DNA from: Streptococcus suis 10581 | GTDB lineage: Bacteria > Bacillota > Bacilli > Lactobacillales > Streptococcaceae | DNA length: 60,872 bases | Direction: 5' to 3' | Assembly (NCBI GenBank): GCA_000440235.1 | Contig: ALKQ01000054.1 | Location: 1 to 60,872, forward strand | Part shown: piece after piece, positions 49,014-57,690 of the stretch | Numbering within the stretch: position 1 is the first letter of the stretch | How the letters are laid out: each line of letters starts with the position of its first letter | Notes under the pieces: generated by a model | Databases searched by the model: none | What the model saw: only the letters and a program-made list of their open reading frames with translations | Told to the model about the DNA's origin: nothing | Program-made: the position numbers and the translations under genes

Positions 49014-50903
49014 TTACTTAGCTACTTTCAAGAATTCTACACCGTGAGTGATTGTTCCCTCAGCAAGTGGAGATACTTCTGCAAAGTCAGCAGTGTTGGT
49101 TACAATAATCATAGTTGTATCATCAAGACCTGCTTCAGCAATCTTAGCTGCATCAAATTTAGCAATCGGAGTACCAGCTTTTACTTTATCACCTGCTGCT
49201 ACTAATTTTTCAAATCCATTACCGTTCATTGATACAGTATCAATACCGATGTGGATCAATACTTCAGCACCTGAAGTTGTTTTCAATCCATAGGCGTGAC
49301 CAGTATCGAATGCAATTGTTACTTCTGCATCTGCTGGAGCGTAAACAACACCCTCAGATGGTTTAACAGCCAAACCTTTACCCATAGCTCCTGATGAGAA
49401 GACTGGGTCATTAACATTTTCAAGGGCAACAACGTCACCTGAAAGTGGAGATACAAGAGTTTCTTCAGCTACAAGTCCTGTTTCTGCTTCTTTAAGCGTT
49501 TCAGCTGTTTCTTGTGTTGAAGCACTAGGCTTTTTTACTTCTTTCTCCTCATCTTCATAACCGAAGAGGTAAGTAAGAGCAAAACCAAGAGCAAATGATA
49601 CTACTACCATAAGGATGTATTGGAACAATTGACCGTTACCAACATAAAGTGTCGCACCAGGAATGATGGTTACACCCATACCGTTACCAGCAAGTCCAAG
49701 GATTGAGGCAAAGGCACCACCGATTGCACCTGCAATCAATGAAAGAAGGAATGGCTTACGGAAACGCAAGTTAACACCGAAGATAGCTGGCTCAGTAATA
49801 CCAAGGAAAGCAGATAGAGCTGCAGGGAAAGCAAGAGCTTTCAATTTAGGGTTCTTAGTTTTCACACCAACCGCTACAGTGGCCGCACCTTGTGCTGTCA
49901 TAGCTGCGGTGATAATAGCGTTGAATGGGTTAGCTCCTGTGTTAGCTACTAATTGTGCTTCCAAGAAGTTGAAGATATGGTGAACACCTGATACGACGAT
50001 AACTTGGTGAACACCACCGATAAGGAGACCACCTAGACCCATTGGCAAGTTCAAGATAGCTTGTGTTGCAGCCAAGATGTAGTTTTCAACCACGTGGAAG
50101 ACTGGACCGATGACAAACAAGCCAAGGATTGACATTACAAATAAGGTAATGAATGGAGTTACCAAGAGGTCAAGAACTTCTGGAACAACCTTGCGAACAG
50201 CTTTCTCGAATTTAGCACCAATCAAACCGATGATGAATGCTGGCAAGACAGAACCTTGCAGACCAACGACTGGGATGAAGCCGAAGAACATCAATGGCTT
50301 CACATCACCACCTGATGCAACGACCCAAGCGTTTGGCAATTGACCTGCAATCAACATCATACCAAGAACGATACCGATGGTTTGGTTACCACCAAATACG
50401 CGGAAGGTTGACCATACCACCAAGGCCGGCAATACGATGAAGGCTGTATCTGTTAGGATTTGTGAGTAAGTGTTTAAATCCCCCGTCAAGGGCATTTCAA
50501 GAGCGGCAAACAAGCCACGAAGACCCATGAAAAGACCAGTTGCTACGATAGCAGGAATGATTGGAACGAATACGTCACCAAAAGTACGGATCGCACGTTG
50601 GAAAGCATTACCTTGTTTAGCAGCTTCAGCTTTTTGTTCACCAGTAGTCGCTGTTGGCAAACCAAGGGCAACCACTTCATCGTAGATTTTGTTTACTGTG
50701 CCAGTACCAAAGATGATTTGGTATTGACCAGAGTTGAAGAAAGCACCTTGTACTTTTTCGATGTCTTCGACTGTATCCTTGTCGATTTTTCCTTCATCAA
50801 CAACCATGACACGAAGGCGAGTCGCACAGTGGGCAACACTGCGTACGTTCTCACGTCCGCCAAGGGCATCAATGACTTTTTTTGCAATTTCTGTATTATT
50901 CAT
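49014..50903 (-). CDS. scrA: PTS sucrose-specific EIIBCA component
   Basis: A 629-aa membrane transporter that imports and phosphorylates sucrose. The N-terminal EIIB domain has C26 in VAHCATRLRV; EIIC helices span about 105-455; an acidic/Ala-rich linker leads to a C-terminal EIIA (from about 480) with the phosphorylated His in VLIHIGIDTV (about 551). Full-length fusion. Divergent from scrB with shared operators. Confidence 0.94.
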   Translation of the reverse strand: MNNTEIAKKVIDALGGRENVRSVAHCATRLRVMVVDEGKIDKDTVEDIEKVQGAFFNSGQYQIIFGTGTVNKIYDEVVALGLPTATTGEQKAEAAKQGNAFQRAIRTFGDVFVPIIPAIVATGLFMGLRGLFAALEMPLTGDLNTYSQILTDTAFIVLPALVVWSTFRVFGGNQTIGIVLGMMLIAGQLPNAWVVASGGDVKPLMFFGFIPVVGLQGSVLPAFIIGLIGAKFEKAVRKVVPEVLDLLVTPFITLFVMSILGLFVIGPVFHVVENYILAATQAILNLPMGLGGLLIGGVHQVIVVSGVHHIFNFLEAQLVANTGANPFNAIITAAMTAQGAATVAVGVKTKNPKLKALAFPAALSAFLGITEPAIFGVNLRFRKPFLLSLIAGAIGGAFASILGLAGNGMGVTIIPGATLYVGNGQLFQYILMVVVSFALGFALTYLFGYEDEEKEVKKPSASTQETAETLKEAETGLVAEETLVSPLSGDVVALENVNDPVFSSGAMGKGLAVKPSEGVVYAPADAEVTIAFDTGHAYGLKTTSGAEVLIHIGIDTVSMNGNGFEKLVAAGDKVKAGTPIAKFDAAKIAEAGLDDTTMIIVTNTADFAEVSPLAEGTITHGVEFLKVAK

Positions 50904-50942
50904 CTTGCAAAAATCTCCTTAATTAAATATTTTTTGCTTTTT

Positions 50943-51076
50943 TGAAAGTGTTTTCAAACTTTCGATGGTTTTATTATATCACTTTTATAAAATATGTCAA
51001 ACGTTTATCATATTTTTTTTTGAATTTCTTAAAAACATTGTTAAAACTTGATTTTTTGCAAGAAAACGTTTACTAT
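50943..51076. promoter_or_regulatory. scrA/scrB divergent promoter region with cre/ScrR-type palindromes
   Basis: scrA (minus): TTGACA (50995-51000), 16 bp, TATAAT (50973-50978). scrB (plus): TTGATT (51048-51053), 17 bp, TACTAT (51071-51076). LacI-type palindromes are TGAAAGTGTTTTCA (50943-50956), TCAAACGTTTATCA (50997-51010) overlapping the scrA -35, and AGAAAACGTTTACT (51061-51074) overlapping the scrB -10. Each fits the shared CcpA/LacI-family pattern, so ScrR operators and cre sites cannot be told apart by eye. Confidence 0.75.
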
Positions 51077-51109
51077 ATTAATGAAAAACTAGAAAATTTG
51101 GAGAAAATT

Positions 51110-52564
51110 ATGGCATTTACAACAGAGGAGCGTTACAGAGCTTATGCTGACTGGACACCCGAATATATTGAAAAAATAAAGAAGAATACAGAGAGTTCTC
51201 CTTGGAGGACAAATTTCCATATTGAAACACCACATGGACTATTAAATGATCCAAATGGATTTTCTTATTTTAATGGAAAGTGGACTCTTTTTTACCAATA
51301 CTTCCCATTCGGTGCTGCGCACGGATTAAAATCTTGGGTCCATACAGAATCAACGGATTTGGTCCATTTTGAAGAAACTGGTACGGTTATGTACCCAGAT
51401 ACACCACTTGATAGCCACGGTGCCTACTCTGGATCTGCCATGGAATTTGGCGACAAGCTTTTTCTTTTCTATACTGGAAATGTTCGCGATGAAAATTGGG
51501 TTCGCCATCCATACCAAATCGGTGCCTTAATGGATAAAGATGGTAAGATTGAAAAGATTGATAAAGTCTTGATTGAGCAACCAGAAGATACCACCGACCA
51601 TTTCCGTGATCCACAAATTTTCAACTATAAAGGGCAATATTACGCTATCGTCGGTGGACAAAATTTGGATAAAAAGGGAATTGTCAAACTTTATAAAGCT
51701 GAAAATAACGACTACCTCAACTGGTCCTATGTTGGTGACCTAGATTTTGCCAATGATATGACCGCTTATATGATGGAATGCCCAAATATTGCGTTCATCA
51801 GTGAGCAACCCATCCTTCTCTACTGTCCACAAGGCTTGGACAAAGAGGTATTGGACTATGGCAATATCTATCCAAATATGTACAAGATTGGTCAGAGTTT
51901 CGATCCCGAAACAGCAAGCATTGTCGAACCGAGCGAATTGATCAATCTGGACTATGGTTTTGAGTGCTATGCAACCCAGGCCTTTAATGCACCAGACGGT
52001 CGAACTCTATCTGTTAGCTGGTTGGCACTTCCAGATGTGGAATACCCAACCGATGCTTATGACTACCAAGGCTGTCTGTCATTGGTTAAAGAATTAACCA
52101 TCAAGGACGGTAAGCTCTACCAATATCCAGTCGATGCGATTACCAGTCTTCGTAAAGAAGCTCAGCCATTTTCAGCCCAAAAAGAAACCAATAATGTTTA
52201 CGAATTGGAACTTGATTTTTCAGCAGGCACGAAGCATGAAATCGTATTGTTCGCAAATGAAGCAGAAAAAGGCTTGGTCTTGTCTGTGGACACTGAGCAA
52301 GGCCAGATTACATTGGACCGCGGCAACTGTGGTCAGCCATTCGCACTCGATTTCGGTACAAGTCGCTCTTGCGAGATTTCTCCAGGAGCTCTCACAGCCA
52401 ATATCTTCATCGACAAATCTGTCTTTGAAATCTTTATCAATAAAGGAGAGAAAGTATTTTCTGGTCGTGTCTTCCCTGATGCGGATCAGTCTGGTATCGT
52501 CATTACGACTGGTAATCCGACCGGAACCTACTACCATTTAGATTATGGTCGCAAAACTAACTGA
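51110..52564 (+). CDS. scrB: Sucrose-6-phosphate hydrolase (GH32)
   Basis: A 484-aa cytoplasmic enzyme that cleaves sucrose-6-phosphate to glucose-6-phosphate and fructose. The nucleophile is D47 in LLNDPNG, with FRDP (about 166) as transition-state stabiliser and the acid/base Glu in MECP (about 223). ATG 51110 has TTGGAGAAAATT upstream; the frame could extend to 50942 but through the promoter. A C-terminal beta-sandwich follows the propeller. Confidence 0.95.
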   Translation: MAFTTEERYRAYADWTPEYIEKIKKNTESSPWRTNFHIETPHGLLNDPNGFSYFNGKWTLFYQYFPFGAAHGLKSWVHTESTDLVHFEETGTVMYPDTPLDSHGAYSGSAMEFGDKLFLFYTGNVRDENWVRHPYQIGALMDKDGKIEKIDKVLIEQPEDTTDHFRDPQIFNYKGQYYAIVGGQNLDKKGIVKLYKAENNDYLNWSYVGDLDFANDMTAYMMECPNIAFISEQPILLYCPQGLDKEVLDYGNIYPNMYKIGQSFDPETASIVEPSELINLDYGFECYATQAFNAPDGRTLSVSWLALPDVEYPTDAYDYQGCLSLVKELTIKDGKLYQYPVDAITSLRKEAQPFSAQKETNNVYELELDFSAGTKHEIVLFANEAEKGLVLSVDTEQGQITLDRGNCGQPFALDFGTSRSCEISPGALTANIFIDKSVFEIFINKGEKVFSGRVFPDADQSGIVITTGNPTGTYYHLDYGRKTN

Positions 52565-53510
52565 TGTCGCACAGTTAGCTGGGGTTAGCCCAACAACTGT
52601 CTCGCGCGTTATCAATAAAAAAGGATACCTATCTGAAAAAACCATTCGCAATGTCGAAGAGGCTATGCGTGAACTGGGCTACAAACCTAATAATTTAGCT
52701 CGTAGTTTGCAAGGTAAATCTGCAAAATTAGTTGGTCTCATCTTCCCAACAATAAACAATATTTTTTATTCTGAATTGATTAGCCATTTAGAAAAAGAGC
52801 TTTTTGATCGAGGCTATAAAACCATTATTTGCAATAGCCAGCACGAGTCCGATAAGGAACGTGAGTATCTAGAAATGTTAGCAGCTAACCAAGTAGATGG
52901 GATTATCTCGGGCAGTCACAATCTCGGTATCCAAGACTACGACCGTGTCGTAGCTCCAATTATCGCTTTTGACCGCAACCTCTCTCCTTCCATTCCCATT
53001 GTCTCTTCCGATAATTTTGCTGGCGGGGTATTAGCTGCCCAAACCTTACAAAAAGCGGGATGTCACAATCCATTAATGATTACGGGGAACGATGATTCCA
53101 ATTCACCTACCGGCCTTCGCCAAGTAGGTTTCACATCTATTTTGAACAAAGCTGAAGTTTTTCATATCTCCAGTGATTTCTCACCTGTGCGCAAGGAGAT
53201 GGAAATCCGAGCCATTCTTGAAAAGCAAAAACCAGATGGTATCTTTGTATCTGGCGATGCAACGGCTATGCTGGTATGGAACGTCATTCGTTCAATGAAA
53301 CTGTCTATTCCAGAAGATATTAAATTGATTGGTTATGATGGAACCAATTTCATCGAAAACTACTATCCTCAACTGACAACCATCAAGCAACCATTAACCG
53401 AAATAGCTCGTCTGCTGGTTGAACTATTAGTTGATAAAATCGAAGGAAAAAAACTGACAAAAACAGACTATATCCTGCCGATTAGCCTACTAGCAGGAGC
53501 TAGTATATAA
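52545..53510 (+). CDS. scrR: LacI-family sucrose repressor
   Basis: A 321-aa regulator with a LacI helix-turn-helix at residues 4-25 (LTDVAQLAGVSPTTVSRVIN) and hinge YKPNNLARSLQ, then a periplasmic-binding-like sensor domain. It overlaps the last 20 nt of scrB and lacks a strong ribosome site of its own, so translation probably depends on scrB. It should act on the palindromes between scrA and scrB. Confidence 0.93.
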   Translation: MVAKLTDVAQLAGVSPTTVSRVINKKGYLSEKTIRNVEEAMRELGYKPNNLARSLQGKSAKLVGLIFPTINNIFYSELISHLEKELFDRGYKTIICNSQHESDKEREYLEMLAANQVDGIISGSHNLGIQDYDRVVAPIIAFDRNLSPSIPIVSSDNFAGGVLAAQTLQKAGCHNPLMITGNDDSNSPTGLRQVGFTSILNKAEVFHISSDFSPVRKEMEIRAILEKQKPDGIFVSGDATAMLVWNVIRSMKLSIPEDIKLIGYDGTNFIENYYPQLTTIKQPLTEIARLLVELLVDKIEGKKLTKTDYILPISLLAGASI

Positions 53511-53511
53511 A

Positions 53512-53551
53512 AAAGCTGTACCTAATAAAAATTAGGTACAGCTTTTTTTGT
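53512..53551. terminator. Terminator after scrR
   Basis: AAAAGCTGTACCTAAT and ATTAGGTACAGCTTTTTTT form a very strong stem with an AAAA loop. It can work in both directions. Confidence 0.9.
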
Positions 53552-53575
53552 GATGCATTCTCTTATTTCTCAAGT

Positions 53576-53600
53576 AAAAAAGAAGCTCATCAGGCTTCTT
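53576..53600 (-). terminator. nusB terminator overlapping its stop codon
   Basis: Minus strand AAGAAGC, 7 nt, GCTTCTT followed by TTTTAC. The TGA stop of nusB lies in the loop. Confidence 0.7.
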
Positions 53601-54012
53601 CTTTAATAAACTGGCTCAAAACTCCATTGATAAACTTAGCTGAAGATTCATCAGAAAATTCTTTAGCCAATTCAATAGCCTCGTTAACAGCAACGCGGTC
53701 TGGCGTTTCTTCGAAATGTAAGATTTCAAATAGACCTAGTCGCATGATATTCTTGTCAATCAAGGTTAAACGGTCTAAGGTCCATCCTGCTTTTAATCGG
53801 CTAGATAACTCCTTATCCAAGTCATCACAATAGTCTGCTACACCATTGACAAGGTTAAGGAGAAAGAGCGGAATTTCAACTCCTTCTTGCTCTTCCTCTC
53901 TATCATAAAGATAAGAAAACTGAGCTGCCTGAACAGGTTCTTGACCAAATTCAAGTGATACGATTGCCTGCAAAGCACACTTACGCAGGGCATGTCTATT
54001 ATTCTTCATCAA
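53590..54012 (-). CDS. nusB: Transcription antitermination factor NusB
   Basis: A 140-aa all-helical protein that binds boxA RNA with S10 for rRNA antitermination. RHALRKCALQAIVSLEF opens it and NEAIELAKEFSDESSAKFINGVL (conserved NusB helix) closes it. Last of efp-asp23-nusB; its start overlaps asp23 by 14 nt. Confidence 0.95.
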   Translation of the reverse strand: MMKNNRHALRKCALQAIVSLEFGQEPVQAAQFSYLYDREEEQEGVEIPLFLLNLVNGVADYCDDLDKELSSRLKAGWTLDRLTLIDKNIMRLGLFEILHFEETPDRVAVNEAIELAKEFSDESSAKFINGVLSQFIKEEA

Positions 54013-54391
54013 GGAAATCCTCTCCGAATAAATCTTTCAATGCTGGTTTTGGTGTTTTATCAGGAACAATGCCGCTGACATGGATATTAACCGCAACCAC
54101 TTGAACTTCTGCATAGTTGTAAACTGCTGTCTTGACTGCACGCTGGATGTCCATTGATACAGCAGGAACATTTACACCATATTCTAGATAGACGTAAATA
54201 TCCGCAGTCACTCGACCTTCCTCGTCAGTTTCAAGATAAACACCTTTATTTAACGATGTTTTTGACCAACTGTCTGCTACACGCTTATTTTGAAGGGAAT
54301 GCACTCCATCAACTTTCGCTGCAGCAATGCCTGTAATTACTTCAAGGACGCGAGGTGCGATAACAATCTCGCCTTGATATTCTGTTGTCAT
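53999..54391 (-). CDS. Asp23/Gls24 family envelope stress protein
   Basis: A 130-aa small protein of the Asp23 family: GEIVIAPRVLEVITGIAAAKVDGV at the start, VYLEYGVNVPAVSMDIQRAV and VNIHVSGIVPD. Members associate with the membrane through partners and influence wall stress; the copy in the efp-nusB locus is conserved across Firmicutes. It starts 27 bp after efp with AAAGGAGAGCCT before the ATG. Confidence 0.9.
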   Translation of the reverse strand: MTTEYQGEIVIAPRVLEVITGIAAAKVDGVHSLQNKRVADSWSKTSLNKGVYLETDEEGRVTADIYVYLEYGVNVPAVSMDIQRAVKTAVYNYAEVQVVAVNIHVSGIVPDKTPKPALKDLFGEDFLDEE

Positions 54392-54418
54392 AGGCTCTCC
54401 TTTCTTAAGAGGAAACGA

Positions 54419-54976
54419 TTAAGCACGTGATACGTAAGTTCCTTCAGCTGTATTGATAACGAGTTTTTGACCTGCTTCGATAAAGTCTGGTACGTTGACT
54501 ACAAGACCTGTTTCCATCGTAGCTGGTTTACCTGAACCTGTAACAGTCGCACCTTTGATAGATGGTTGTGTTTCTGCAACGACTAATTCAACAGTTGTTG
54601 GTACAGTAACACCGATCACTTCTGTTCCGTAGAACTGGATCTTCACATCGGAATTCTCCAAGATATAGAGCAATTCTTCTTTGATAGTCGCTACTGGAAT
54701 TTCATACTGATCGTAAGTCTCAGTATTCATGAAATAAGCTGTGTCATCCATTTGGTAAAGGTACTGTGCTGGAACTGTTTCGATAATAGCTTGTTCAAAT
54801 TTTTCATCTGGACGGTAAGTTGTATCGAAGGTTGAACCTGTACGTACATCACGCAATTTCATACGCATGATGGTGTTTCCTTTACCTGGTTTGTGGTGGC
54901 TTGCATCCAAAACTTTAATCAATTTACCTTCTGCTTCGAAGGTCATACCTGCTCTAAGTTTACTTGCTTCAATCAT
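54419..54976 (-). CDS. efp: Translation elongation factor P
   Basis: A 185-aa factor that relieves ribosome stalling at proline runs. Three beta domains are present; the tip residue is K32 in HHKPGKGNT. The proline-rich surface protein at 5095 has many Pro pairs and triplets and is a plausible client (inference). It is followed by asp23 and nusB and preceded by pepP, a common Firmicute order. Confidence 0.96.
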   Translation of the reverse strand: MIEASKLRAGMTFEAEGKLIKVLDASHHKPGKGNTIMRMKLRDVRTGSTFDTTYRPDEKFEQAIIETVPAQYLYQMDDTAYFMNTETYDQYEIPVATIKEELLYILENSDVKIQFYGTEVIGVTVPTTVELVVAETQPSIKGATVTGSGKPATMETGLVVNVPDFIEAGQKLVINTAEGTYVSRA

Positions 54977-55039
54977 TGTATTGAATACCTCTTCAAATTT
55001 TATTTATTCGTTTTATTTTACCATAAACTGACAAATTTC

Positions 55040-56101
55040 TCAAATGACAATCAATTCTTTTGGAGCCAATGTCAGCACTTCGCAACCTGTTTCCGTAATC
55101 AAGAGGTCATCTTCGATACGGACACCATACTTATCATCTAAATAAATACCAGGCTCATCCGTCAAGACCATACCAGCCTTGATAGTCTCGTCAGATTTTC
55201 CAAAATACGGATATTCATGAATATCCAAGCCGATACCGTGACCGATGCCGTGTGTAAAGTTGGCTCCGTAACCCGCCGCATTGATAATTTCACGAGGAAT
55301 AGCGTCAAACTCGCGGTAGGTGACGCCTTCCTTTGCCTGCTCAATCAAGGCCTTGTTGGCACGCAAAACCACATCGTAAATCTCACGCTCTTGGTCTGTC
55401 ACATGTCCGATATGAATGGTACGCGTCATATCGCTGACATAATGTTGGTAATAGCAACCAAAATCCAGCGTCAAGGTCTCACCAGCTTGGATAACCTTTT
55501 CAGACGCTCTTCCATGTGGCATAGCAGAGCGGTAGCCAGATGCCACGATGAACTCAAATGATGCCCCTTCTGCACCGAGTTGACGCATGCAGTGGTCAAG
55601 GAAATGATTGACTTCCATCTCAGTCGTCTGACCTGGTTTGATAAAGTCAAGAACATCAATAAAAGCCTGATCCGAAATCTGACAAGCACGGCGAATGGTC
55701 GCAATTTCTTTCTCATCCTTAATCATGCGCAAGTCTTCGATAAAGTTTGACATAGCAACCAGTTGATAACCCTCAAAAATGCTGGTCAGACTTTGATAGA
55801 AACCATAGGTCACCTCGCTATCAAAACCAATTTTTTCAAGCCCATCTTCCTTAATCACCTTTGCAATCTCTTCAAGGGCAAAACGGCTCTCGATAATATC
55901 AAAACCTTTTACTGATGCCTTGGCTATCAAGCTATAACGCGAATCAGTCACAAACAAGCGACGCTTGCCACTGATGAAGACAGTCGCCTCAGTTCCCCAA
56001 AAACCTGTCAGGTAGTAAATATTGTTTTGACCAGTCACTAAGATTCCGTCAACCTCTGATTGATCTAATTTTGCTTCGAATTTTTCAAGTCGTTTTTGCA
56101 T
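55040..56101 (-). CDS. pepP: Xaa-Pro aminopeptidase-type M24 peptidase
   Basis: A 353-aa cytoplasmic metallopeptidase with an N-terminal creatinase-like domain (1-125) and the pita-bread catalytic domain. Metal ligands are D in LTLDFG, D in VSDMTRTIH, H in GIGHGIG, E in TDEPGIYL and E in VRIEDDLL. Such enzymes cut N-terminal Xaa-Pro bonds; whether it prefers dipeptides (PepQ) or longer peptides is uncertain. Confidence 0.9.
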   Translation of the reverse strand: MQKRLEKFEAKLDQSEVDGILVTGQNNIYYLTGFWGTEATVFISGKRRLFVTDSRYSLIAKASVKGFDIIESRFALEEIAKVIKEDGLEKIGFDSEVTYGFYQSLTSIFEGYQLVAMSNFIEDLRMIKDEKEIATIRRACQISDQAFIDVLDFIKPGQTTEMEVNHFLDHCMRQLGAEGASFEFIVASGYRSAMPHGRASEKVIQAGETLTLDFGCYYQHYVSDMTRTIHIGHVTDQEREIYDVVLRANKALIEQAKEGVTYREFDAIPREIINAAGYGANFTHGIGHGIGLDIHEYPYFGKSDETIKAGMVLTDEPGIYLDDKYGVRIEDDLLITETGCEVLTLAPKELIVI

Positions 56102-56174
56102 CGTACACCTCCAAAGATTTTGTAACTATTATAGCAGAAATGCGGACAAATACCAATTCTTTCCAGTAAATCCA

Positions 56175-56199
56175 GAAAAAAGCCGCCTAAGCGACTTTT
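56175..56199 (-). terminator. Terminator of the DUF1266-like gene
   Basis: Minus strand AAAAGTCGC, loop TTA, GGCGGCTTTTTT (one G-T pair). It lies about 25 bp past the stop codon. Confidence 0.75.
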
Positions 56200-56223
56200 C
56201 AAAACAGCATTAAGAGTTTCTTC

Positions 56224-57570
56224 TCATTTCCCTTTAAATTCACGAATCCGTTGAGGAATACCCTCTAAAAATTGATTCATTTTTTGTTGCCATTCATTTT
56301 CAAGAGCTTTCCTTTCTTGAGAATCTAGGTCGTCAATAGCCTTACTATTTAGGCCGATTTCGCTTAAAACTGGACTGACATTAGAGATTATCTTTTTGCC
56401 AAAATGAATTTTACTTTCTTCCATCCATAAATTAAGTGAGGAGCTTAACTCAACTTGTTCCCAAGGGATTCTGACAAGTGCTGGTTTGCCGAATAATTTC
56501 TTCTTAAAGGTGTAGACAGCTTCCTCTGTAAAGATAAGATTTAAACTTAGAGTTCCTTCAAACATGGCAAAAATATGTTCTTCATGCAACTCCTTGTAGC
56601 TTGGATAATGATACCAAAATACTCTAGCCGAATAAAGGCTTGCATACTCCTTTGGTAAAAGAATTGTATCTTGTTCTTGCAAGTTTTTTTCTGCAATCAT
56701 CCATTCAAGATTATTCTCAATAAGGGGAGTCCAAAAAACGTAATCTGCAAGTTCGCTCAGGTACTGATAGCGTTCATAATCGATAAAAGTTGGGTCTATA
56801 GAGGTTCCTTCTAGGGAAGCAAGCAAATCATTTGAAGGCGCAGTAAGTCCTGGAATCTCACCCTTATAATCCACACGATCTTGCCTTGCTTTTAACTCTT
56901 TAATAATTTCTTCAGGTAAGAAGTTTTCTAACAAGGCTGTCAAGTTGGCTAACTCATGATTTGCCCAAAAAGTACCATAAGAAAAGACATTCGTCGGTGC
57001 AATACAAAAAGAATAAACATCTACCACATATTCCTCAACGCTTGTAATCGTTTCTGAGCTAGGAACATACTGAAGTAATTTTCCCATTACACAAGATGCT
57101 AGGTATTGTTCCCAAGTCTGATAACTATTTTTGATACGCTCTGTTTGCTTGGTAAACAGTTCCTCAAATTCTTCTTTAGTAATCAAGCGAGTAGCATACG
57201 ATTTCGTCAAGACATCAATTATACGGCAGTCGTCAAAGCCTTTGATTAGTTGAGAACCTGTTAATGAATTTAAAGAAAGGTAAAAGTCTTTTACATCAGG
57301 AGTGCCTATTCCATCAATAAATGACGAAACATCTTCTAAAGCATGATAACGACCATCTTCAAGCTTATCAATTTCTTCTTTTAAACTTGAATAATCTGTA
57401 ATGCCATAGTTTGTTTCTAACATGGTTCGCAACAGGCCTCTGGTCATTATATTGACACCTGGCATGACGACACTCATTAGTTCTTTTTCGATAAATTGTC
57501 TATTGACTGAATTGGCAAAAACTGAACTGTATCTGTATGGACTGCACAATAAAACGTATTCCGATTGCAT
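56224..57570 (-). CDS. Uncharacterised protein with DUF1266-like and PH-like parts
   Basis: A 448-aa soluble protein, no signal peptide or helices in membrane. Residues about 110-170 (DDCRIIDVLTKSYATRLITKEEF, then YQTWEQYLASCVMGKLLQY) fit the DUF1266 pattern of an early Asp-Arg, a gly/ala-rich turn and a Trp-Glu motif. A C-terminal part (about 325-400, LSLNLIFTEEAVYTFKKKLFG, then VRIPWEQVEL) looks like a bacterial PH-type fold. I assign no function. It is a single-gene unit between pepP and uvrA. Confidence 0.6.
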   Translation of the reverse strand: MQSEYVLLCSPYRYSSVFANSVNRQFIEKELMSVVMPGVNIMTRGLLRTMLETNYGITDYSSLKEEIDKLEDGRYHALEDVSSFIDGIGTPDVKDFYLSLNSLTGSQLIKGFDDCRIIDVLTKSYATRLITKEEFEELFTKQTERIKNSYQTWEQYLASCVMGKLLQYVPSSETITSVEEYVVDVYSFCIAPTNVFSYGTFWANHELANLTALLENFLPEEIIKELKARQDRVDYKGEIPGLTAPSNDLLASLEGTSIDPTFIDYERYQYLSELADYVFWTPLIENNLEWMIAEKNLQEQDTILLPKEYASLYSARVFWYHYPSYKELHEEHIFAMFEGTLSLNLIFTEEAVYTFKKKLFGKPALVRIPWEQVELSSSLNLWMEESKIHFGKKIISNVSPVLSEIGLNSKAIDDLDSQERKALENEWQQKMNQFLEGIPQRIREFKGK

Positions 57571-57658
57571 GGAGGTCTCCTTGTCAAAAAACTTATTTTT
57601 TATATTATATCAGATTTGTACTTGCTTATCAAACTTAGAAAAAATCGGTGTAAGCTCC

Positions 57659-57684
57659 AAAAAAAGAGCCAACGACTCTTTTTT
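57659..57684 (-). terminator. Terminator of uvrA
   Basis: Minus strand AAAAAAGAGTC / GGCTCTTTTTTT with a short loop. It lies 7 bp past the stop. Confidence 0.85.
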
Positions 57685-57690
57685 AAATGC

